From positions 1-12,241 of the forward strand of contig JAYRIB010000057.1 in the NCBI GenBank assembly GCA_041907025.1: a stretch of 12,241 nt of DNA. Direction: 5' to 3'. The stretch is from CAYPSN01 sp041907025 (GTDB taxonomy: Bacteria > Patescibacteriota > Saccharimonadia > CAILAD01 > JADZBC01). The position numbers were made by a program, and so were the translations under genes. This document shows positions 1 to 8,037 of this stretch, one piece after another (within the stretch, counting starts at the first letter, position 1; each line of letters opens with the position of its first letter). Below the pieces are notes generated by a model. The model was not told the DNA's origin, ran no database searches, and saw only the letters and a list, made by a program, of their open reading frames with translations.

Positions 1-678
1 CAAGGTGACTTTAGTGTTAAACAGGCAAAAGAAATCGCTGATTTAATCAATGCTGGCTCCTTGCCAGTGCCTGTTAAGCTGGTTGAGCAGCGAACCGTTG
101 GCGCCTCACTTGGTTCTGAGTCGATCGCCAAAAGCTTGGTCGCGGGCCTCATCGGTATCTTAGCGGTTATGATTTTTATGATTGCATACTATCGCTTGGC
201 TGGTGTAGTTGCGAGCTTGGCCTTGCTTATTTATGCACTCATTAACCTGGCTTACTTTAAATTTTCAATCTTCATGCCGGGCTTCTTTATCTTTAGCCCT
301 ATAGTACTGACCTTGGCGGGTATCGCTGGATTTATTCTCAGTATTGGTATGGCGGTGGATGCAAATATCTTAATTTTTGAACGCATGAAGGAAGAGGCTC
401 GCAATGGCAAAGATATGCAGGCCGCACTAAAGGCTGGCTTCTCTCGAGCCTGGAGTTCTATTCGCGATTCCAACATATCGACACTCATTACCTGTCTGAT
501 TCTGTACTGGTTTGGTGCTCCAATTATTAAAGGCTTCGCGGTCACGCTGGGGTTGGGTGTTGTCATTAGTATGTTTACGGCTATCACTGTTTCGCGCACA
601 CTCATGAGTATGCTGATTACTACGCGTGCTGGTAAGAACCCTGAAAATTACGGTTTTACTGAGGAGGTAGCATCATGA
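1..678 (+). CDS. secD: Protein translocase subunit SecD, C-terminal part (5' truncated by window edge)
   Basis: SecD is the membrane partner of SecF that uses the proton gradient to help SecYEG/SecA pull preproteins through the membrane. The frame is open from base 1, so the start lies outside the window; 225 residues remain. Visible are the end of the periplasmic region (LPVPVKLVEQRTVGASLG, close to the family's conserved segment before the membrane bundle) and several hydrophobic helices from about residue 45 onward. The family motif GMAVDANILIFER lies at about residues 116-128, with the Asp expected in the proton path. A TTG at base 61 is only an internal leucine codon, not the start. The TGA stop overlaps the secF ATG (ATGA), which indicates translational coupling. 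The missing N-terminal half would hold TM1 and most of the P1 domain. Confidence 0.96.
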   Translation, partial: QGDFSVKQAKEIADLINAGSLPVPVKLVEQRTVGASLGSESIAKSLVAGLIGILAVMIFMIAYYRLAGVVASLALLIYALINLAYFKFSIFMPGFFIFSPIVLTLAGIAGFILSIGMAVDANILIFERMKEEARNGKDMQAALKAGFSRAWSSIRDSNISTLITCLILYWFGAPIIKGFAVTLGLGVVISMFTAITVSRTLMSMLITTRAGKNPENYGFTEEVAS

Positions 679-1562
679 ATATCATCGGCCGACGCAAATT
701 ATGGTTTACTATCTCGTTCATCCTTATTGTGCCCGGCATAATCTCGCTTGCTCTATGGGGGCTTAAGCCTGGGATCGATTTTCGTGGCGGACAGGAGATG
801 GAGTTGCGTGGCGGACAAGATCAAGCGAAGGTGCGACAGGTGTTTATTGATGCTGGTGCTGGTGACGTAACGGTGACTACTACTGGTTCGGGCGGGGTAT
901 TGGTGCGATATCGTGATGATGAAAAGGACCCTAAAAAGACCGAGAACGCGATCAAGGTTGGAATTGCTAAAATCAACTATACCCAGGTTGCATTTAGCTC
1001 TGTTGGGCCATCAGTCAGCCAAGACATTACCCGTAATGCTCTTTTGAGTGTCTTGCTAGCATCAATCGTAATTGTTCTCTACATCGCTTTCGCGTTTCGT
1101 AATGCGCCGCCTCCTGTTAGCCCTTGGAGCTTCGGAGTGTCAGCAATTATTGCTTTGCTGCACGATGCACTATTGCTGCTGGGCTTGTTCTCGCTCCTGG
1201 GACACTTCTTTGGCGTGCAGGTGGATAGCTTATTTGTGACGGCCGTCCTGACCGTCATTGGCTTCTCTGTGCACGATACTATCGTGGTGTTTGACCGTGT
1301 TCGCGAGAACCTGCGGCGTTATAATAAGCCATTTGATGAGGTAGTCAACTTGAGCATTAATGAGACGCTCGCTCGATCCCTCAACACCTCTATAACTGTG
1401 ATTCTGACGCTAAGCGCACTCTTGCTTTTCGGTGGTGAGTCTATTCGACTGTTCGTGTTTGCGCTGCTCGTCGGAATTATATCGGGAACGTTCTCATCTA
1501 TCTTTAATGCTTCACCAATGCTGGTAGTATGGAATAACTATAAGCTCAAAAAGAGTAAGTAG
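675..1562 (+). CDS. secF: Protein translocase subunit SecF
   Basis: SecF forms the SecDF accessory complex that assists preprotein export. The protein has 295 residues, the usual length for SecF. It shows TM1 at about residues 10-30, the hallmark GIDFRGG at 33-39, a short extracytoplasmic domain to about residue 118, then a membrane bundle. HDALLLLG (163-170) and TVIGFSVHDTIVVFDRVREN (193-212) are the conserved SecF helices. The ATG overlaps the secD stop as ATGA and is preceded by a strong AGGAGG at 662-667, so the start is secure. The stop is six bases from the stop of the convergent gene and lies inside a hairpin (1551-1580). The order secD-secF is the usual one. Confidence 0.97.
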   Translation: MNIIGRRKLWFTISFILIVPGIISLALWGLKPGIDFRGGQEMELRGGQDQAKVRQVFIDAGAGDVTVTTTGSGGVLVRYRDDEKDPKKTENAIKVGIAKINYTQVAFSSVGPSVSQDITRNALLSVLLASIVIVLYIAFAFRNAPPPVSPWSFGVSAIIALLHDALLLLGLFSLLGHFFGVQVDSLFVTAVLTVIGFSVHDTIVVFDRVRENLRRYNKPFDEVVNLSINETLARSLNTSITVILTLSALLLFGGESIRLFVFALLVGIISGTFSSIFNASPMLVVWNNYKLKKSK

Positions 1563-1568
1563 TACTCG

Positions 1569-1580
<12 letters not shown>
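1551..1580. terminator. Bidirectional hairpin over the convergent gene ends
   Basis: AAGAGT (1551-1556) pairs with ACTCTT (1575-1580) and AGTAG (1558-1562) pairs with CTACT (1569-1573). An A/G mismatch lies between them (1557/1574), and the loop is six bases (1563-1568). The loop is exactly the intergenic gap, so the TAG of secF pairs with the TAG of the minus-strand gene. On the minus strand the 3' arm runs into TTTTT, which fits an intrinsic terminator for the minus-strand gene. On the plus strand only TT follows, so termination of secF mRNA there is less certain. It may also act as a 3' end stabiliser. Confidence 0.62.
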
Positions 1581-2702
<1,122 letters not shown>

Positions 2703-2715
2703 AATTCTTGTGCTT

Positions 2716-2744
2716 ATTATAGCGAGAATAGCCTGTTTTGCCCA
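2716..2744 (-). promoter_or_regulatory. Promoter of the zinc-ribbon/PA-repeat gene
   Basis: On the minus strand a perfect TATAAT (2721-2716) lies 17 bp downstream of TGGGCA (2744-2739; 4 of 6 match to TTGACA). Only 13 bases separate the -10 box from the ATG, so transcription should begin about 6-7 bases before the start codon, leaving no room for a Shine-Dalgarno sequence. The -35 box is weak; the -10 box carries the call. Confidence 0.6.
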
Positions 2745-2784
2745 GCCCGCGCTCCTGAAGAGCAAAAATTGTTCAAAAAAACTG

Positions 2785-2814
2785 TTGTATTATAGACTGT
2801 TGTAGATTTATACT
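2785..2814 (+). promoter_or_regulatory. Promoter of the winged-helix regulator and 61-residue protein
   Basis: TTGTAT (2785-2790), an 18-bp spacer and TATACT (2809-2814). The start site would fall near 2821, leaving a leader of about 47 nt, A/T rich and without an obvious Shine-Dalgarno sequence before the ATG at 2868. It is divergent to the minus-strand promoter at 2716-2744, so the short region 2703-2867 holds both. Confidence 0.5.
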
Positions 2815-2867
2815 AGCAAGTAAGTAATTTAAGTTATAAACAAAGAAAAAGTAGATAAATATACAAT

Positions 2868-3140
2868 ATGTTAAAGCTCTTCATAACATCAAAAACAAGA
2901 CGAAAAATCATTACGATTTATAGTAAGTACCCCGACTATCGAGTCCATGTCCGAGGATTGGCCAAGATTTTGCGCGAAGATCCTGGGAACATCCAGCGCG
3001 AGCTAGTTCGTATGGAGAAGATCGGCTATGTTAAATCTACCAAAGAGGGGAATGCTAAGGTTTACTCAGTAAATCAGTCATTTATCCTTTTTAAGGAGCT
3101 CCAGAGTATGGTGCTCAAAACATCTCGCAAAAAAACTTAG
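2868..3140 (+). CDS. Small winged helix-turn-helix (ArsR/MarR-like) transcriptional regulator
   Basis: A 90-residue, basic, single-domain protein. Residues 10-25 form a first helix (RRKIITIYSKYPDYRVH). VRGLAKILREDPGNIQRELVRMEKIG (positions 28-53) gives a helix-turn-helix in which LAKIL is the positioning helix and NIQRELVRME the recognition helix. GYVKSTKEGNAKVYSVN (53-69) is the beta wing. The pattern resembles the N-terminal winged helix seen in front of some nucleotidyltransferase-type proteins, but here the domain stands alone. No cysteine metal-sensor motif is visible. It probably binds DNA as a dimer; the target is unknown, with the divergent promoter region just upstream as the obvious candidate. 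It has no clear ribosome binding site. The 61-residue gene starts 8 bases after its stop, so the two should be co-transcribed. Confidence 0.85.
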   Translation: MLKLFITSKTRRKIITIYSKYPDYRVHVRGLAKILREDPGNIQRELVRMEKIGYVKSTKEGNAKVYSVNQSFILFKELQSMVLKTSRKKT

Positions 3141-3148
3141 GAGAGAAC

Positions 3149-3334
3149 ATGAAGCTTATAAACAAAATCAAACACCAACTATCAAAGTCAGATATTCATT
3201 CGCAAAAGGCCGTTAAGCTAGCCGAGACGGAACGGTTCTTGTACGCTCATCGCCAGAGTTATCGTTCCTCGGCACCCTTGGGCTTTAAGTCTCGTTCTGA
3301 GAGCAGCTATTACTTCGCACGTTCGTCCCGTTAG
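3149..3334 (+). CDS. Hypothetical small basic protein, 61 residues
   Basis: I do not recognise this protein. It is supported by a good ribosome binding site (AGGAGA at 3139-3144, overlapping the end of the upstream gene), an ATG at a proper distance and co-directional placement 8 bases after the winged-helix gene. It is Lys/Arg rich, with a Ser/Arg/Tyr-rich C-terminal third (YRSSAPLGFKSRSESSYY). It has no cysteine, no membrane segment and no signal peptide. Its charge suggests binding to nucleic acid or to an acidic surface, which is inference only. A spurious ORF is possible, but the start signal makes expression likely. Confidence 0.62.
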   Translation: MKLINKIKHQLSKSDIHSQKAVKLAETERFLYAHRQSYRSSAPLGFKSRSESSYYFARSSR

Positions 3335-3354
3335 CTCACCCTAGTGGGTTGGCT
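3333..3354 (+). terminator. Hairpin after the 61-residue gene, possible weak terminator
   Basis: AGCTCACCC (3333-3341) and GGGTTGGCT (3346-3354) can pair around a TAGT loop: seven Watson-Crick pairs, one T/G wobble and one C/T mismatch. It begins inside the stop codon of the 61-residue gene. No T-run follows, so a classical intrinsic terminator is doubtful. The recJ -10 box begins 14 bases downstream. Confidence 0.35.
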
Positions 3355-3368
3355 CAGGCGCAATGCTC

Positions 3369-3374
3369 TATACT
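3369..3374 (+). promoter_or_regulatory. -10 box of a leaderless recJ promoter
   Basis: TATACT at 3369-3374 lies six bases before the ATG at 3381, so transcription would begin at or within a base of the start codon. No convincing -35 box is seen at 16-18 bp. The upstream ATG at 3363 lies before this box and would not be on the transcript. Confidence 0.5.
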
Positions 3375-3380
3375 AAGGGT

Positions 3381-5111
3381 ATGAGCGCACAGCCTCCTAA
3401 AGCCAAAGATCAGCAGATTACCCGGTCATACACCTGGCGCTTTCATGATCAGGGTGCGCTTGTTACGAGTGCGCAGCAGCTTACCCAAATCTTGCTTCGC
3501 CAGAGGGGTGTCACTACTAAGCAGGAACCGGAGTTCTTTACTCCAAACTATGAGCATAGTCTGCACGACCCAGTACTCCTGCGCGGTATGGAGGCAGCTG
3601 TAGCACGGATTGACCATGCGCTGAGTGCCAAGCAGCGCATGGCTATATATGGCGATTATGACATTGATGGCATTACAGCCACGGCCTTACTGTGTGATGT
3701 GCTGAGTCAACTGGGTGCCCAGGTTGAGCCATATATTCCTGATCGGTTTGAAGAGGGGTATGGGCTCAATATTGAGGCGCTTAAAAGACTCAAAAACAGC
3801 GGTGTGGATCTGGTTATTAGCGTTGATTGTGGTATTACAGCAGCAAGTGAGGTGGCGCAGGCCAAGGACTTTGGACTCGACCTCATAGTTACTGACCACC
3901 ACACTGTTCCAGAGGTTATCCCAGATGCGGCTGTAGCCTGCATTAACCCGCGCTTGCCCTATGATAGCTATCCGTATAAGGACCTCGCCGGGGTAGGGGT
4001 AGCGTTTAAGTTGGCCAGTGCGCTGGCGAGGACACATCCAGACACCATCAAGCCCGGTCATGAAAAGTGGCTCATGGATCTGGTTGCTCTGGGTACTGTT
4101 TGTGATGTAGTTCCTTTGGTGGGGGAGAATCGTGCGCTCGTGCAGTTTGGGCTTACCGTCTTGCGCAAGAGTCCTCGCAAAGGCATCAAGGCGCTCGCAG
4201 AGGTGAGTGGTAGTGAACTTGGCAGCGTAACCGCCAGTGACCTAGGGTTTCGGCTAGGCCCTCGACTCAATGCTGCTGGTAGACTAGAGCACGCCTCGAA
4301 GGCCCTGGAGCTACTTATGACAACGGATACGACGCGCGCTAAGGAACTGGCCGATATGCTCAATACTCTAAACCGCGAGCGCCAGGACGATACCCTACGT
4401 GTTTTTGCCGAAGCCATGAGTCAGGCTGAACAATATCCTGATGACAAGATTTTAGTGTTGTCAGACCCGAGCTGGTCGCATGGTATCGTGGGCTTGGTAG
4501 CAAGCCGGGTGAGTGAGGCCACGCACAAGCCAACGATTATTCTTCAGGAGCTAGATGATAAAACGAAGGGTTCGGCCCGCAGCGTTGGCACCTTTAATAT
4601 CATCGAGGCGATAACGGCCTCCGGTGAGCTGCTGGAGCGCTTTGGTGGCCATGCATTTGCGGCCGGCATGACCCTCAAGACGAGCGCTATTGCGCCGTTT
4701 CGCGCTCATATCAATCAATATGCCCACAAACATGTCCAAGACTTGGGCAGTAACAAGGAGCTCGCTATTAGCTGCCGAGTTGCCGCTGATTTACTGAGCC
4801 TTGGCACGTATCTGTCCTTACGAGGTCTTGAGCCCTTTGGTAATGGTAATAGCCAGCCCGTCTTTGTGACGCAGCTGAAGTTGACCCGCTTGAGGCCAGT
4901 TGGTAGCGACTTAAAGCATTTTCAGATGACTTTCTTGGCTGGCAAGACTGAAGTTGGTGCAATTGCCTTTGGAGCTGCTGGCCGTTGGCCGTGGCTTAAG
5001 CTCGGTACCGAAGTAGAGGTGGCATATAGGCTGGGCAATAACCTCTGGCAAGGAGTGGACCGCTTGCAGCTCGAGGTAGCCGACCTGCGCCCTCTTACTC
5101 CAGGAGTTTAA
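3381..5111 (+). CDS. recJ: Single-stranded-DNA-specific exonuclease RecJ
   Basis: RecJ degrades single-stranded DNA 5'->3' with Mn2+ or Mg2+ and acts in recombination and repair. With the start at 3381 it has 576 residues, the usual core length. The DHH phosphoesterase motifs are all present: YGDYDIDG (90-97), VDCGI (about 148-152), TDHH (171-174) and LGTVCDVVPL (about 237-246), followed by RLGPRLNAAGRL (about 291-302). The DHHA1 substrate-binding domain carries GSARS and GGHAFAAG (423-430). A C-terminal OB-like region follows, with PFGNGN. The ATG at 3363 adds six residues but precedes the TATACT box, so 3381 is preferred. There is no Shine-Dalgarno sequence, in line with a leaderless message. 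It appears monocistronic, with the rpsU promoter just downstream. Confidence 0.96.
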   Translation: MSAQPPKAKDQQITRSYTWRFHDQGALVTSAQQLTQILLRQRGVTTKQEPEFFTPNYEHSLHDPVLLRGMEAAVARIDHALSAKQRMAIYGDYDIDGITATALLCDVLSQLGAQVEPYIPDRFEEGYGLNIEALKRLKNSGVDLVISVDCGITAASEVAQAKDFGLDLIVTDHHTVPEVIPDAAVACINPRLPYDSYPYKDLAGVGVAFKLASALARTHPDTIKPGHEKWLMDLVALGTVCDVVPLVGENRALVQFGLTVLRKSPRKGIKALAEVSGSELGSVTASDLGFRLGPRLNAAGRLEHASKALELLMTTDTTRAKELADMLNTLNRERQDDTLRVFAEAMSQAEQYPDDKILVLSDPSWSHGIVGLVASRVSEATHKPTIILQELDDKTKGSARSVGTFNIIEAITASGELLERFGGHAFAAGMTLKTSAIAPFRAHINQYAHKHVQDLGSNKELAISCRVAADLLSLGTYLSLRGLEPFGNGNSQPVFVTQLKLTRLRPVGSDLKHFQMTFLAGKTEVGAIAFGAAGRWPWLKLGTEVEVAYRLGNNLWQGVDRLQLEVADLRPLTPGV

Positions 5112-5126
5112 TTTATTAGCCAGGGG

Positions 5127-5155
5127 TTGAAGCATGGCAGCTTTTAGCGTATAAT
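5127..5155 (+). promoter_or_regulatory. Strong promoter of the rpsU-yqeY-ybeY-dgkA-adk-map operon
   Basis: TTGAAG (5127-5132), an exact 17-bp spacer and a perfect TATAAT (5150-5155). Transcription should start near 5162, giving a leader of about 42 nt that contains the AAGGAG ribosome binding site of rpsU at 5193-5198. This is the best sigma70-type promoter in the window, as expected for a ribosomal protein gene. Confidence 0.82.
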
Positions 5156-5203
5156 CACTCCTGAATATTAGCAGCCTAAAGATTATAGATATAAGGAGTT
5201 AGT

Positions 5204-5413
5204 TTGATCCAAGTTACCGCAAAAGAAAGAGAGTCAGTCGAGAGTCTTATTCGCCGTTTTAATAAGAAAGTTATCCAATCAGGAGTGCTTGGCGAAGCTC
5301 GCCGTAAGCGCTATTTTGAAAAACCAATTTCGAAGACAGAAGCACGGGCTGTGGCTATCCGCAAAGCACGCCGTAAAGAGCAGAAGGCTCGCGAGCTCTT
5401 AGGGATTAAGTAA
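5204..5413 (+). CDS. rpsU: Small ribosomal subunit protein bS21
   Basis: bS21 is a small, very basic protein of the 30S platform near the 3' end of 16S rRNA, involved in initiation. The 69-residue product matches the family in length and pattern: VKERESVE-like N-terminus (here VTAKERESVESLIRRF), KKVIQSGVLGEARRKRYFEKP and a Lys/Arg-rich tail. The start is a TTG (5204), five bases after AAGGAG (5193-5198). No in-frame ATG would keep the conserved N-terminus, so TTG is secure. The TAA stop overlaps the ATG of yqeY (TAATG). It is the first gene of the operon, as in many bacteria where S21 precedes yqeY. Confidence 0.95.
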   Translation: MIQVTAKERESVESLIRRFNKKVIQSGVLGEARRKRYFEKPISKTEARAVAIRKARRKEQKARELLGIK

Positions 5414-5847
5414 TGCAGCTAGTCGAGCAACTTGAGCACGACCTGGCGGCCGCAATGCGCGAGCGCGATCAGGTACGATTGCAGGTTGTCCGACTGCTCA
5501 AGAGTGCCCTGAAGAATCAGCAGATTGAAGTTGGCCACGAACTCAGTGCGCAAGAAATGATGGCTGTGTTACAAAAAGAAGCTAAAAAGCGACGGGACTC
5601 GATTGACGCTTACAATAAAGCAGGTCGTGACGACTTGGTGAGTGAAGAATCAGCCGAGCTTAAGCAAATTGAACATTATTTGCCAGCTCAAATGGGCGAG
5701 GATGAAGTTCGGTCGATCGTTCGTGACGTTGTGTCTGCTCACCCTGAAATGCCAATGGGCCAGGTGATTGGCCAAGTAATTACCAAAGCCAATGGTCAAA
5801 CCGATGGCTCAGTCGTAAGTCGCTTGGTACGCGAAGAGCTTGCTTAG
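5413..5847 (+). CDS. yqeY: GatB/YqeY domain protein
   Basis: A 144-residue YqeY-family protein, homologous to the C-terminal tRNA-binding tail of GatB, the glutaminyl/asparaginyl-tRNA amidotransferase subunit. Typical features are an N-terminal helix with MRERDQVRLQVVRLLKSALK, the segment IEVGHELSAQEMMAVLQKEAKKRRDS, AYNKAGRDDL, and EHYLPAQMGEDEV followed by a C-terminal bundle with MGQVIGQV. The family has no enzymatic motif; a role in tRNA handling is inferred from the GatB relationship. Its ATG overlaps the rpsU stop and it has only a weak AGGGA upstream, so translation probably depends on coupling to rpsU. The rpsU-yqeY pair is widely conserved. Confidence 0.94.
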   Translation: MQLVEQLEHDLAAAMRERDQVRLQVVRLLKSALKNQQIEVGHELSAQEMMAVLQKEAKKRRDSIDAYNKAGRDDLVSEESAELKQIEHYLPAQMGEDEVRSIVRDVVSAHPEMPMGQVIGQVITKANGQTDGSVVSRLVREELA

Positions 5848-5857
5848 TAGGCGGAGT

Positions 5858-6328
5858 ATGGCGCTCAGTCTTACTATAGCGACAGAGCTTACAGCAGCTT
5901 CGGCTTCGAAGCTCGAGGAAGCCCTCGACACCATAGTTGAGGTGGCCAAGACGGATGCTGTGGGCGTGATCAGTTTAGCTCTCGTTGATGAGCTTACGTC
6001 ACGTCAGCTCAACCAGAAGTTTGCCGGTAATGACTATGCGACTGATGTTCTGAGCTTTAATTACTTCGAGGGTGAGTCCGATATTCCATCCAAGGATGAT
6101 GTACTGGGCGAGATTGTAATCTGTTTGGCCGTCGCCGAGCGCCAGGCGTCGGAGCATGATAACAGCTTGGAGGCGGAGCTTATAATGCTGTTTGTCCATG
6201 GGGTTCTTCATCTGCTAGGCTATGACCACAAAGGCTCGTCAAGGGCTAGCTTTAGCGCCTTGCAGGATGATATTATGAAGAAACTCAAGCTTGATACAAG
6301 GAATATATTTGATGGTAACATTCACTAG
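5858..6328 (+). CDS. ybeY: Endoribonuclease YbeY (rRNA maturation factor)
   Basis: YbeY is a metal-dependent RNase needed for 16S rRNA 3' end maturation and ribosome quality control. The product has 156 residues from the ATG at 5858. It carries the family signature HGVLHLLGYDH (114-124), whose three histidines (114, 118, 124) bind the metal, as well as TDVLSFNY (62-69) and GEIVIC (84-89). An in-frame upstream start at 5840 lies inside yqeY; the ATG at 5858 has GGCGGAG just before it and gives the usual N-terminal length. It lies 10 bases after yqeY and overlaps dgkA by 17 bases. Placement beside rpsU is notable, since YbeY acts on the same end of 16S rRNA where S21 sits. Confidence 0.95.
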   Translation: MALSLTIATELTAASASKLEEALDTIVEVAKTDAVGVISLALVDELTSRQLNQKFAGNDYATDVLSFNYFEGESDIPSKDDVLGEIVICLAVAERQASEHDNSLEAELIMLFVHGVLHLLGYDHKGSSRASFSALQDDIMKKLKLDTRNIFDGNIH

Positions 6329-6671
6329 CTTTCGTCATGCATATAAGGGGTTGCGAGCGGTTGTTGGCCGCGAGCGTAATGCCCGCATACATCTGTTTTT
6401 TGCAGTGCTGGCAGTGCTCGCTAGTTGGCTTTTCCAGATATCAATCTTCCAGCTATCGCTGGTTATCTTCGCAATTATTCTGGTGTTTTTTGCCGAGATC
6501 ACAAATACTGCTATCGAGCGCACATTGGACCTCATTGTGACTGAACGCAACCAGGTGGTGCAGCTGATCAAAGACATGACAGCTGGCGGCGTACTAGTTT
6601 GTGCCCTTGGAGCGCTAGCGATTGCAGTATGTGTGTTTGGGCCACGTGTTTACCAGATGCTTGCCAAATGA
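6312..6671 (+). CDS. dgkA: DgkA-family lipid kinase (diacylglycerol kinase or undecaprenol kinase)
   Basis: A 119-residue integral membrane kinase that phosphorylates diacylglycerol or, in monoderm bacteria, undecaprenol for cell-wall lipid-carrier recycling. The motifs are in place: FRHAYKGL and ERNARIH (21-27), EITNTAIERTLDL (62-74) with the conserved Glu and Asn, and KDMTAGGVLV (87-96). There are three hydrophobic helices (about 28-44, 46-64, 92-110). ATG at 6312 is chosen over TTG at 6291 because AAGGA (6298-6302) lies nine bases before it and the family starts just ahead of FRHAYKGL. It overlaps ybeY by 17 bases and ends as ATGA with adk. A monoderm CPR cell favours the undecaprenol-kinase role, which is inference. 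Confidence 0.9.
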   Translation: MVTFTSFRHAYKGLRAVVGRERNARIHLFFAVLAVLASWLFQISIFQLSLVIFAIILVFFAEITNTAIERTLDLIVTERNQVVQLIKDMTAGGVLVCALGALAIAVCVFGPRVYQMLAK

Positions 6672-7216
6672 AGCACTATGTAATTATTCTCGGAATGCCC
6701 GGAGCTGGCAAAGACACTCAGGCTGACCGTTTAGCCAAAAAGTTTCCCTCGGTGATTATCAAGACGGGCGACATTGCTCGTGAACTTGCTCAAGAAGATC
6801 CAGACGTTGCACGCATACTCGATCAGGGCGGCCTCATTAGTGATGAGCTGATAAATGTTCGGGTAGCTGAGAAGATGGCACAAGCAGCCAGCGACAGCTT
6901 GATTATTTTTGATGGCTTTCCACGCCGCGTTGAGCAGGCGCAGTGGCTAGATACCGAGCTCAGTAAGGAGGCTGCGGCGCTACACGTGTGTTATTTGGAG
7001 ATTCGACGGGAAACTGCCTCGCGTCGGCTGCTTGGTCGCCAGCGCGCTGATGACAAGGTTGATGTTATAGCGCGTCGATTAGATGTGTTTAAACGCGAAA
7101 CTACGGCTGTACTGGACTATTATCGGCAATCACATCGGCTCACCATTGTGGATGGCGAGCCTACACCAGACGTGATCGAGGCCTCGATGCATGCTATAGT
7201 AAGCTCTTGGCTATGA
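6668..7216 (+). CDS. adk: Adenylate kinase / nucleoside monophosphate kinase, short-LID form
   Basis: Adenylate kinase interconverts AMP and ATP with two ADP in the cytoplasm. The 182-residue protein has a P-loop GMPGAGKDT (9-17), TGDIAREL (33-40) in the AMP-binding region, DGFPR (82-86), and GRQRADDKVDVIARRL followed by TTAVLDYY, the expected Arg/Asp pattern after the LID. The LID is of the short type: the roughly 30-residue insertion with zinc-binding cysteines found in many Gram-positive enzymes is absent. The P-loop has Asp where most bacterial Adk have Gly (GKD rather than GKG), so another NMP specificity cannot be excluded. The ATG at 6668 overlaps the dgkA stop; a longer in-frame start at 6599 lies wholly inside dgkA and is rejected. 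Its TGA overlaps the map ATG. Confidence 0.9.
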   Translation: MKHYVIILGMPGAGKDTQADRLAKKFPSVIIKTGDIARELAQEDPDVARILDQGGLISDELINVRVAEKMAQAASDSLIIFDGFPRRVEQAQWLDTELSKEAAALHVCYLEIRRETASRRLLGRQRADDKVDVIARRLDVFKRETTAVLDYYRQSHRLTIVDGEPTPDVIEASMHAIVSSWL

Positions 7217-7965
7217 AGACACAGATTAAAACTCCCCAAGAAATCGACGCTATGCGCCACGGCGGTCAGGTGCTGGCTACGATTTTGCAATATCTCAAAA
7301 AGCATACGGTTGCCGGTATGATTACCCTGGACGTTGACACGCTTGCACGCGAGCAACTGGCAAAACACGGCGTTCGGGCGGCCTTTTTGGGCTACGATGG
7401 CTTTCCGGCTGCAATATGTATTTCTGTTAACGAAGAAATTGTTCATGGCATTCCTGGCGAGCGGGTTATTCGCGAAGGTGACCTGGTGAAGTATGATTTT
7501 GGTGTGGAGCACGAGGGCCTCATTACTGATAGTGCAATAAGCTTTATTTTAGGTGTCAATACGAATCCTCTCGCTGAAAAGCTTATTAAAGCTACCGAGG
7601 AGGCACTTAGTCGGGCGATTGACGTTGTGCGCGACGGCGTACGAGTGGGGGACATTAGTGCGGTGATTGGCCAGACAATCCAAAAGCACGGCTTTTATGT
7701 TCAGCAGTCACTGGGCGGGCATGGAGTCGGTCATCGAGTACACGAAGACCCCTGGATTGGTAATGACGGTGTGGCTGGAACGGGTCAGGTACTCAAGGCG
7801 GGTATGACGATTGCACTCGAGCCGATTGCAGCCATCGGAACCGAAGAGTTGGTGATGGCGGATGATGGCTGGACATGTATTACGACTGATGGTTCACTGG
7901 CGGCTCAAAGTGAACACACAATTTTAATTACTGAGTCTGGTGCTGAGATACTTACCCTAGCTTAA
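7213..7965 (+). CDS. map: Methionine aminopeptidase, type I
   Basis: Map removes the initiator methionine from nascent proteins. The 250-residue enzyme has the full type I set: substrate-side H78 in SVNEEIVHGIP, metal ligands D95 (DFG), D106 (TDSA), H170 (GGHGVGH), E203 (ALEP) and E234 (SEHT), and H177 in HEDP. Spacing is within one or two residues of the E. coli enzyme. The ATG at 7213 overlaps the adk stop as ATGA. An in-frame TTG at 7207 would add two residues and is less likely. The adk-map order is common in ribosomal-protein operons of other bacteria; here the pair sits in the rpsU operon. It is the last gene before the ftsA promoter. Confidence 0.96.
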   Translation: MKTQIKTPQEIDAMRHGGQVLATILQYLKKHTVAGMITLDVDTLAREQLAKHGVRAAFLGYDGFPAAICISVNEEIVHGIPGERVIREGDLVKYDFGVEHEGLITDSAISFILGVNTNPLAEKLIKATEEALSRAIDVVRDGVRVGDISAVIGQTIQKHGFYVQQSLGGHGVGHRVHEDPWIGNDGVAGTGQVLKAGMTIALEPIAAIGTEELVMADDGWTCITTDGSLAAQSEHTILITESGAEILTLA

Positions 7966-7983
7966 GAGAATTGCAACAATAGT

Positions 7984-8013
7984 TTGCGCAAGTAGCCCCC
8001 AGCTGTATATAAT
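7984..8013 (+). promoter_or_regulatory. Promoter of ftsA
   Basis: TTGCGC (7984-7989), an 18-bp spacer and a perfect TATAAT (8008-8013). Transcription should start near 8020, leaving a leader of about 18 nt that contains AGGTAGGA (8027-8034). The -35 hexamer is part of the 8-bp palindrome TTGCGCAA (7984-7991), a possible but minimal operator. No terminator hairpin is visible between map and this promoter, so read-through from the rpsU operon is possible. Confidence 0.65.
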
Positions 8014-8037
8014 GAGGTCATATTATAGGTAGGACAA

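Noticed and set aside
252..605. 117-codon open frame antisense to secD
   Set aside because: It lies wholly within the conserved SecD membrane region and has no family resemblance or ribosome binding site.
5097..5107. Small hairpin ACTC/GAGT at the end of recJ followed by a T/A-rich stretch, as a terminator
   Set aside because: Only four base pairs with a three-base loop; too weak to call, though some termination cannot be excluded.
6599..6667. 23-codon N-terminal extension of adenylate kinase
   Set aside because: It lies entirely inside dgkA, lacks similarity to Adk and would put the P-loop far from the N-terminus; the ATGA junction at 6668 fits the operon pattern.
7966..8037. NrdR box in the ftsA promoter region (ATATAAT-like core)
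   Set aside because: Only the A/T-rich core resembles the consensus; the flanking ACAC/GTGT arms and a second box one or more helical turns away are missing.
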